From Megaustenia siamemsis (lineage: Eukaryota; Mollusca; Gastropoda; Stylommatophora; Ariophantidae): DNA of 64,000 nucleotides. A program made the position numbers and the translations under genes. The notes under the pieces are model-generated. The model ran no database searches, was not told the DNA's origin, and saw only the letters and a program-made list of their open reading frames with translations. The DNA lies in contig JAVIAB010000051.1 in the NCBI GenBank assembly GCA_032433765.1, positions 151,763,276 to 151,827,275 on the forward strand. The letters run 5' to 3'. Below are positions 55,901 through 64,000 of the stretch, in pieces (the stretch's first letter is position 1; every line of letters begins with the position of its first letter).

Positions 55901-56840
55901 CTCAATTTTAGGCTACACCAAAGAGTAGTAAGGACAGACAATATAACTGAAATCCTACATTTAGTATTGTAAGGCCTGCGGGCTGAAAGGAATAAATCAA
56001 AAGTTTGTGATGTTTTCAGCTTTGTAAGCAGGGGTGGTTGTGGGCAAAATGACGACCCGCATTGATAGCTGAAGACACCATAAACTTTGGGCGATTCCAG
56101 GATTTCCCTTTCAGCCCACAAGCCTTAGCAAACTAGATGGCTGTGGATCAGCTTGCAGCAGGAGGCAATCTGATCAGAAGAGTGTTTTGATCCAGTAAGT
56201 GTTTCGGCCCTCTAGCTTCTTGACACTGTGGGAGGTGGACCCACCTAGTTTATAACTCCAAGGCATCTACCTCCTGCTGCACAGAACTTGAAGGCTCACA
56301 CTATTTGGCATATTGATTATCCTTTCAGGCCGAAAATGGTGCATAGGGCCGAAGTCATATTTGTCCATGTCTGATGGTCAGCAATAACCTGTTTTAGTTC
56401 TTGGTTGTTTCTGAGATCAATAGCTGCGCTTTCATGATTGTTCTACGCAGAGTTTCTTTCGTCCTCGTTTTCTTTTACTTTCTGGTCTCCATTTATAATG
56501 TCCATTCAAAGAACATGTCCCTGGTATTTTCAGCGTCGCTTTCTAACAATTTTATACAGTCCTGTTTAGGTTTTATGTATTATTCAGCATATAATAACAA
56601 AAAATGTATTCTGCATAACATTTCTCATCAAATCTACCATCCATGATCAGTAGAACAACTGGAAATATACAAGCAAATATACTTCTTTGTTATTTCTTGG
56701 AAATACTGAAATTAACATCTTGTCTGTCTCAAGAGATAATACACTTAGTGGGGAATTGTGCCAGATGTTGTTGCTGCTTCTGTTGCACCTGTCTAGTCAA
56801 GTCTGTTGCAATTAGACTTCACTAGTTTCTAGGCCAGCAT
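55901..56840. other. Spacer, nothing recognised
   Basis: A short inverted pair GCAGCAGGAGG/CCTCCTGCTGC (about 56156 and 56271) lies here. Otherwise no supported feature. Confidence 0.4.
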
Positions 56841-56919
56841 TTGCTGCTGAAACTGGATATCTTAATTGTTGCCTTTGAATTAAATTTCAATTGAAATTAA
56901 ATGCTGCCGAAGACTTAAA

Positions 56920-57130
56920 CATAAATTTGAGAACCATGACATGAATTGGAACTATAAAGAGTAAAAACCAAACAAGAATATACAGCCAGATGTGGAAAAG
57001 ACACTGGAAGTACATTTGTCATGTGCCCAAAATGGATGAAACAAGGAAGACCAAAAGAAACTTTAAGAACAGTTATTAGAGAGGGTTCAACTATGGATTT
57101 AGGAACAAGACATTGCAGTAGTTCTTCAGA
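56920..57130 (+). mobile_element. LINE 3'-end fragment (+)
   Basis: MDETRKTKRN in one frame and KQGRPKETLRTVIREGSTMD in another resemble the final GRPKxTWRRTV block of LINE ORFs. Short and decayed. Confidence 0.5.
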
Positions 57131-57309
57131 CATGGAATTATTTTTGCTCTGTGTGTCATCTTTGGCCCGAGGTACTAGCTTTATGCAGCTTGCTGGATTT
57201 GTTCTTGTCAAACTATTCTCAGTCATGATTAGTGCCATCAGACCATGTCTGTCTGTAGAGATCTTTTCAGTGGGGAAGGGACTTCCTTTGTTCTTTTTTT
57301 GCCAGTGAT

Positions 57310-58620
57310 AAACTTTAAGCTCAAATTACATCTTTGGGAAATTGTCCATCTTCTATTTGGCTTTGGCATAAATGATTCAACTATCTATCTTAAGCAATGC
57401 TGACAATGACTGAGCTAGGACTCTGGTAAAGTGAAACATCACCTTTGTTACTCTATCAACATATGGGTGTGTATTATAGTAATTCTTATATACAGAAAAG
57501 TGCACAAGTTAAAAAAAAACAAAGAAACCAAACTACAAAAGAATTAGGTGCCATAAAAATTTATTATAAATTTTTGTATTCGGTTCATTATCAACAGAAA
57601 CCTTTGGCGTTCGACATGTCATTTTGCTTTCTTTCTTGGCCTCGTGGTTGGAGGAATGAAAAGATCTACTGATGTAATGTCAATGTACACTATTTACAAT
57701 TAATATAAATATCCACCTTTTGACTTTGTCATCCAATAACTTTGCAAACAGCAAATGCCTGTTATACTTGAGTCAACTGACTCAATACATACCAAAGAAT
57801 ATTTAAATACATGCTGGTACAATATATAATAAAAAATGGAAATGGCTAAATATGATCCTGATATTTGGTGGTAATTACAATTATTTCTTTAAAAACTGTC
57901 CATACATACAATAATGCTTTCCATATTAAAATAGTCACAAACATGAATGTGGAAAGTAAACATGTATATAAATGAAATGTGATGACATATGTAAGTACAA
58001 CAGATACCTGTAATCTTGACAAAGCATAAATGTACAATAACAGAAATCTGTAAGCATAAAGGGATGGCAGCTGGTATAAATTATTACCATATCACATACA
58101 TTCAGACAAGAATTAGATATTTTGTGTGCAGTGTAGTCTTTCACACATCCATACTTTCAAATAAATATACATTGATGAGTACATAACAGGCTGTAGTCAC
58201 CATTCTCTTCCCCTGTGGCACAAAGGTCTGGATCTGTTAACAACAGATTTCTATTCTCAACAATATCAGAGGCCCAAGTGTCTTTGGGTCCCCCTTCTAA
58301 TTTTCTGTAGCTTCCCCCACATCCCTTTTCTTTTGTGGGTTCCAATTAAAGACACAACTGGTTTCACTGGTAGATTCAAGAGCAAATAATTATAATTAAA
58401 TCTAGTGTAATACATGCAAGAATTTCATAAAGGACAGTAGAGAAATGCAAAAAGACCACCATAAATATACAAGTTCAGAGAAAGTTTGATAATAAATCTT
58501 ACATTTGAAAACAAATGAACATACTATAACAAGTACAACAGTTTCCTTCACATTACAGTATGTTCATTCTACTTGTATTCTTTCAGAAGATGGATATGAG
58601 AATGGAAAACAAGTTCTTTT
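57310..58620. other. AT-rich stretch, possible 3' UTR of a minus-strand gene
   Basis: No coding blocks. If the exon at 58621 is real, this region would be its 3' untranslated sequence. AATAAA on the minus strand occurs several times (for example at about 58490), so no single polyadenylation site can be chosen. Confidence 0.35.
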
Positions 58621-58671
58621 CTAATTAGGTGGATATAGATCAATTTCTGGTGGAATCAGAGTTCTATCAAC
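58621..58671 (-). CDS. Possible terminal coding exon of an unidentified minus-strand gene
   Basis: In reverse complement, a good acceptor (TTTTTCTTTCAG) is followed by codons VDRTLIPPEIDLYPPN and TAG. The short Pro-rich peptide looks like a conserved C-terminus rather than random sequence, but I do not recognise the protein. No upstream exon was found within the window; the 74-bp minisatellite at 59049 would lie in its intron. The case rests on one splice site and a 16-residue peptide, so it is weak. Confidence 0.3.
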   Translation of the reverse strand, partial: VDRTLIPPEIDLYPPN

Positions 58672-59048
58672 CTGAAAGAAAAATTCCAATCTGTATACTT
58701 TGTACAGTAGTTACACTAAACATGTCAACCTTAATCCGTGACTTGTCAGAAGACCCAAAAATGGGATAATGCTGTGATAGTTTTGTGTGTATGCTCATTC
58801 TATTGCTTAAACAATGTATTAGTGAATATCACCAACTAATGTGTATCAAAATGAATGGTAAATCTGTTGTGTCTAAAGTTAGAAGAAAAGAATGAAAGGA
58901 TAGATTGGAGAAATCAAAGAGCATGAGAAGCAGTGAAATGTCCTACAGACAGAAGTAGTGAAAGGAAATGATTGTCTCTCTCACACATGATGATAGTAAT
59001 ACATAATTTCAATAATTGGGTTCAAGGAGCTTGGACTTGCTTGTGATC

Positions 59049-59790
59049 AATGTAGTCATTTTGTTGAGATGATTCAGTCAGAGATGAAGTCTATAAAACA
59101 CAAGTCACTCCAGCAAACAAACAATGTAGTCATTTTGTTGAGATGATTCAGTCAGAGATGAAGTCTATAAAACACAAGTCACTCCAGCAAACAAACAATG
59201 TAGTCATTTTGTTGAGATGATTCAGTCAGAGATGAAGTCTATAAAACACAAGTCACTCCAGCAAACAAACAATGTAGTCATTTTGTTGAGATGATTCAGT
59301 CAGAGATGAAGTCTATAAAACACAAGTCACTCCAGCAAACAAACAATGTAGTCATTTTGTTGAGATGATTCAGTCAGAGATGAAGTCTATAAAACACAAG
59401 TCACTCCAGCAAACAAACAATGTAGTCATTTTGTTGAGATGATTCAGTCAGAGATGAAGTCTATAAAACACAAGTCACTCCAGCAAACAAACAATGTAGT
59501 CATTTTGTTGAGATGATTCAGTCAGAGATGAAGTCTATAAAACACAAGTCACTCCAGCAAACAAACAATGTAGTCATTTTGTTGAGATGATTCAGTCAGA
59601 GATGAAGTCTATAAAACACAAGTCACTCCAGCAAACAAACAATGTAGTCATTTTGTTGAGATGATTCAGTCAGAGATGAAGTCTATAAAACACAAGTCAC
59701 TCCAGCAAACAAACAATGTAGTCATTTTGTTGAGATGATTCAGTCAGAGATGAAGTCTATAAAACACAAGTCACTCCAGCAAACAAACAA
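59049..59790. repeat. 74-bp minisatellite, 10 near-identical units
   Basis: Ten head-to-tail copies of a unit starting AATGTAGTCATTTTGTTGAG and ending CACTCCAGCAAACAAAC. I see essentially no differences between units by eye, so it is very young or recently homogenised. Confidence 0.95.
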
Positions 59791-60250
59791 AATTCAAACA
59801 TTAGGTTACAGTGCACTAACATTTCATTTACAAGCCAAGTACACATGATTATCGCAGATTAAACATCAATAACTGTTACTCCACTCTCCAGTTTACATCA
59901 TGCAGTGAGGATGTAACTTTCACTGACTCATAATCTATATTCTCATGTCAAGAAAAACATGACAATGGTGGAACAACATCAAAAGATAATCTCAATGAAT
60001 GCAGATTGTGTGGCTGATCATATTTGTCTATATTTAATGACAGTACAGATGCAATCCGTGCCATTTAAAAGATATATATTAGAGGCTGTTTTCAGAAAGA
60101 TTTTCCCCATGAGTTGACATTTCTTATAAAAATGTTATAATTAGTCTTACACATTTTCATGTTAAGAGGCTGAGACATTTATGAAGACTTCACTATGGAC
60201 TGTAGTGCCAAGCTCTGCAGGGAGTTTGTGTTGGCCATAATCTTAGTCTC
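59791..60250. other. Spacer, nothing recognised
   Basis: No gene or repeat supported. Confidence 0.5.
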
Positions 60251-60251
60251 T

Positions 60252-60870
60252 GAATTATCATCATCATCATTGAGTGCCGTCTCCGCATCGAAGGTTGGCT
60301 ACCATGGAGCACCATTCCACTTTGTCTCTTGCTTTGATGGTGCAGATTGTCATAGGTTGACTTGTCCATCTTTTGATGTTACTTGTCCATGTTAGTCTTG
60401 GTCTGCCTCTTTTACCTTGTATTTTCCCTTCCAATATTACTTTTATTAGACTGCTGTGTCTTTTAACATGCCCCAAAAATGTCATTTATCTTGTTCTAAT
60501 TGTGTTTAGTAGTTCTCTTTTCATTTTTATTTGTTTTAAAACTTTGTTTGTTTTCTTTTCTTTACATCCAATTCTACCTATTCTATAGATCCACATTTCA
60601 AAGGCTTCAATTTTCTGTTCTGTTTTCTGGTCTAATGTCCATGTTTCTGCACCATATAGGAATATTGAGATGTAACATTTTGCTATTCTTAGTTTTAGCC
60701 CTGGTGTTATTTGTTTTGATGTTAGTATATTTTTCATGGCATTAAAATTACTTTTTGCCATTCCTATTCTTTTGTTTATTTCAGATTTACATTTTCCACC
60801 ACTGGTTATAGTATGTCCCAGGTAGTTGTAGCTCTGAACTGTCTCCAGATGTGTTCTTTCAAGCTTTGAT
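60252..60870 (-). mobile_element. RTE-like LINE 3' end (minus), 5'-truncated
   Basis: Starts with the TCATCATCATCAT tail and in reverse complement matches the last 600 bp of the LINE at 7640-10507. MAKSNFNAMKNILTSKQITP and TLDQKTEQKIEAFEM correspond to about 9985-10152 there. The coding frame is better preserved than in the longer copy (60761-60486). Confidence 0.88.
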
Positions 60871-62350
60871 ATTTAATATCTGAATTATAAAGGTGATAAT
60901 TTGTCATTGATAGTTTAATTCTTTACATTAGCACATCATGCCACCACTGTCAAATGTGTTCATTCATAACAAGCTATAAGTAGAAGTCAGCACATGATGA
61001 TAAGTTTAAGGAAAATAGCTAGATTGACCTGAACATAAATGAGACCACGAGAGAACGAATGGACACAGAACTAATCTTAGGCTGCATACAAGGACGAAAA
61101 AAAAAAATGGGTTCATCAGCATGTGACCTCGACCTGTATAAAGAGGAGATTGTTGACAAGCTTGAGACAGGCTCAGAGTAGGATGGAGTGACAGAATTAA
61201 GTAACCATGACAACATATGTCAACTGTTGACTCTGCCTAAAGAGTGAGAACTACAACTTTGTATCTCCCTTAACACCTAATGGGGTAAATAAGGAAGCAA
61301 AAAAGAGACATACCATGTGTTAAGAAATGTTCACAACCCGTTTGATTATGGCATTAGAAAAATAATTGCCAGAACTAAAAGAAGCAGAATACATGGCTGT
61401 AATGTAAACTTTTGTTCTCCAACTTTCTACAGACGACACATAATTTGATATATTTAGCACCCATAAATCTATTGCCACAAAAAAAAAAGGTTAATGAATG
61501 TCAGTGACAGAACTAGAAATGTCTTTGAAACATTTGCAATAACAACTTGTAACATAAATTGTGCCATTTCTGAACATATTAGAGTTGAAGGAAACTTTAT
61601 ACACATCACTGCAAGCCAATCATCACAAGCTTCTCACTCAGCTAGTGTTAAATCCTTCACAGCTTCTTGGGTCGTCCAAGTGTCTTTCTCCATGAACCTA
61701 CATGGTGAATATATATATCTGGCCCAAAATCTGTGACTTACAAGATCATTTGCAGAAAAACTGTTTTCATAGTCTATACATGAAATGATGAAACACAACC
61801 ATACCATCTATTTGTGTGTTAATATCTTGTACGGTCAAAATTCTCAAGTACAATCAACATATGATGGATTGGTTATCAACAGCAATGTTTACTGATAGCT
61901 GCCCTAACTATTGGCTACACTGACATTCTTTTCATCACGACTAATTCAAGCTCAGCTCACAACCCCATCTTCAATAGGAAGCACTGTATAAAATAATCAC
62001 ATTCAAATATACACACCAGACAACACAATACGTCTATTTCTGCTCACCACACACAATTCAACATGCTTGAATTCATTACAAAAGACTATAAAAGAATAAT
62101 ATAAGCAAGAGCTGTACATATTGAGCAGCATAAACCCAAAATATTTAGTGTGGTTGTAAAAATAAACAGATTAAAATAATGAAGACTGAGACCAACATTC
62201 AAACCTCTCCTCTCTACCTCAATGAGAATAAATCCTATGCTACTTAGGACTTTTTACATACACAATTAAGTGCTTAGTGCTTATCTAAATTGCAACACTT
62301 GAAAAGTATAAGATGAATTGAAATGACTTCCATGATCTGAGCTCACATTT
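60871..62350. other. AT-rich spacer, nothing recognised
   Basis: No feature I can support; only short, unconvincing open frames. Confidence 0.5.
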
Positions 62351-62354
62351 ATAT

Positions 62355-62990
62355 GAGGGGCTATCTGGAAGTTCTCAGACTAGACATTGTGAAGTTACCA
62401 TTTGACATATTTATATGGAAATCTGAAAGCCAAAGCTCTAAAGTGTGATGATAGTCTGTGTCAATTGTTTACACATAGTTTCTACATACAATCTTTTTAC
62501 CTTGTGTATGGGTTACTCAGTGATCAGTAACAATGGCTGATAAATTAAAGCAAAATGGTTACATCAAGTTTTGCATGAAGCTTGACAGATCTGCTAATGA
62601 TATCCTTGAAATGCTTCTTCAAGCCTTTGATGAATGTTCTCTAGAGAGAACACAAGTTGTTGATGCAAACACACTGCTTGAGTTTGTCAACCATCAAGCT
62701 TATCACTCATACAATATCTGATGCAAACACACTGCTTGAGTTTGTCAACCATCATGCTTATCACTCATACAAAATCTGATGCAAACACATTGCTTGAATT
62801 TGTCAACCATCAAGCTTATCACTCATACACAAGGTCAGAAAATGGCATTAAAATGTTGATCACATGTAGACAGCATAATGTCACGTGACATACAAAGGAC
62901 ACCTGGAAGCATTGACCTTCAGATTTGCATGTGAATACGTCAAGTGGTTAGGTCACAGCAGTTTTTAAAGTTCAAGAACTTTCCAATAGC
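62355..62990 (+). mobile_element. Non-autonomous mariner relic with TIR-like ends
   Basis: The left end GAGGGGCTATCTGGAAGTTC and the right end, read inward as GCTATTGGAAAGTTCTTGAA, are related inverted sequences. Inside, from 62533, a plus-strand frame matches the mariner N-terminal helix-turn-helix: IKFCMKLDRSANDILEMLLQ, then SLERTQV. The catalytic domain is absent, and a 58-bp tandem array follows the HTH. About 640 bp in total. Confidence 0.7.
62660..62833. repeat. 58-bp tandem triplication in the mariner relic
   Basis: Three units of GATGCAAACACACTGCTTGA plus GTTTGTCAACCATCAAGCTTATCACTCATACAA-type sequence, with only a few substitutions. It directly follows the HTH-coding part, and the first unit is still in frame with it. 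Confidence 0.9.
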
Positions 62991-63519
62991 AAAATGTATT
63001 ATTAACACTGTTTTCTGGATGCTTTGTTGTAGAACTATGTTTATTGAATCATTTAAAATTGTAAAGTCTGCAAATGTTCTATCACCCTATTCTGTACTTG
63101 AACCTTCAAACCACCTAGTATAAGCCAATCTCATGGCTTTATTGAAACATGAAAACATTCATTTTACTAGCTCACAGATGCATCTCACTGGATTGAAAGA
63201 CTGGTGAAAAGAGAATGAGTGGTTTCTTTAGATCAAATTTCTCTTTTCACACTTAATTTTCTACTAATAAAACATTGGATATAATTTTGTAAAATGAAAA
63301 TAAAGAAATATAAATGCATTTTATAATAACAGATGATCTTAGAAGCAACAAGTTCTCAATAATCAAAGCAACGCTTGTAACCTAAGTTCACACACTTTCC
63401 AACTCCCCTTTATTTCTAAGCATTTTACTAGAAATGGACTTGTAACTCTCTCTAAGTAATTTTTCAGGAAAAACACAATTTGACTTTGTGCATCTTTTTC
63501 ATATTAAAATAAATCTTGC
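62991..63519. other. AT-rich spacer, nothing recognised
   Basis: No feature supported. Confidence 0.5.
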
Positions 63520-63865
63520 TTTCAACTGCCTGTGGAGCACAGGTCTTCAGCAAACACTTTCCGAGCCATCCTGTTTCTTGCCATTCTTTTATGATCGTTT
63601 CAGTCTTCCTTATTCCCTTAACCTTTTCTACCGCCTATCTTCTCAAGATATATTTTGGCCTTCTTCTTTGTCTCCCCTGGAGATTCCAAAAAAGGGCTTG
63701 TCATGTAATACTCTCAGTTGGTTTCTGCTGTGTATTTCCTATCCAGTGCTAGAAAAATTATATGTCATTGTCTCATCTCTTTGTCCACTAGTAATTTCCA
63801 CTAGTAATTTCCTATAGTTTTAAGTTAGTGATTTGTCCTGCCATTTCCATCCTTGTATTCTACAC
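63520..63865. repeat. Dispersed repeat D, copy 2
   Basis: Matches 31935-32235 (CTTCAGCAAACACTTTCCGA, TATATTTTGGCCTTCTTCTT, GTAATACTCTCAG and TTTGTCCTGCCATTTCCATC). A duplicated TTTCCACTAGTAA at about 63790 is a small local insertion. Confidence 0.75.
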
Positions 63866-64000
63866 AAGCACATCCATTAAAAATAAATCTGCACAATATA
63901 TTCTTAAAATGTATACAGAGTATCGAAAATAGCTCTGTCTATACATGTGCTACTCACATACAATCAAATCATAGCAAAATCTACATTTGAAATGGACTAT

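Noticed and set aside
59049..59790. CRISPR-like regular repeat array
   Set aside because: The whole 74-bp unit is repeated without variable spacers, the setting is a eukaryotic genome, and no cas genes exist. The same applies to the 41-bp array at 52415.

Overview
This is a gene-poor, repeat-rich, AT-rich window of nuclear DNA from an invertebrate animal. The basis is spliced coding exons with GT-AG introns, a metazoan cell-cycle gene, and many copies of animal transposons (mariner and other IS630-Tc1-mariner elements, RTE-like and other non-LTR retrotransposons, tRNA-derived SINEs). The phylum cannot be fixed from the sequence alone. A very long Chiffon-like C-terminal extension leans towards an arthropod, but a mollusc is not excluded.

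The one confident host gene is on the + strand from about 21.4 kb to 49.85 kb: a DBF4/Chiffon homologue, the regulatory subunit of the Cdc7 (DDK) kinase. Ten exons (21439-21581, 24890-25066, 27115-27162, 27790-27847, 29505-29572, 30998-31046, 32448-32697, 35982-36144, 40620-40777, 42879-49773) join with consistent phases into one open frame of about 2665 codons. It lacks only a short 5' coding exon that I could not place. The N-terminal 370 residues carry DBF4 motifs N (BRCT-like), M and C (CCHH zinc finger). One giant last exon (about 2297 codons) adds a long, basic, S/T-P-rich tail and an in-frame array of about 38 acidic Asn-rich 14-16-residue repeats.

Layout: 0-1.9 kb, a decayed DDE transposase (-) whose C-terminus has exploded into an 18-unit 45-bp minisatellite. 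1.9-7.2 kb, nested relics (RNase H, SINE, inverted repeats, LINE tails). 7.2-7.6 kb, a foldback element. 7.6-10.5 kb, a degenerate RTE-like LINE (+). 11.6-13.7 kb, an almost complete Tc1/mariner-superfamily element with TIRs. 14.9-18.6 kb, a LINE (-) interrupted by a 966-bp mariner (15667-16632). 21.4-49.9 kb, the DBF4/Chiffon gene with introns full of LINE, SINE and minisatellite material. 50-64 kb, minisatellites (41 bp x30, 33 bp x6, 74 bp x10), LINE 3' ends, two mariner relics and one possible terminal exon of a - strand gene at 58.6 kb.

A recurring theme is tandem expansion inside coding sequence: in the DDE transposase, in the LINE endonuclease, in a mariner relic and in the host Chiffon-like exon. 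I found no rRNA or stand-alone tRNA gene, no CRISPR array and no operon.
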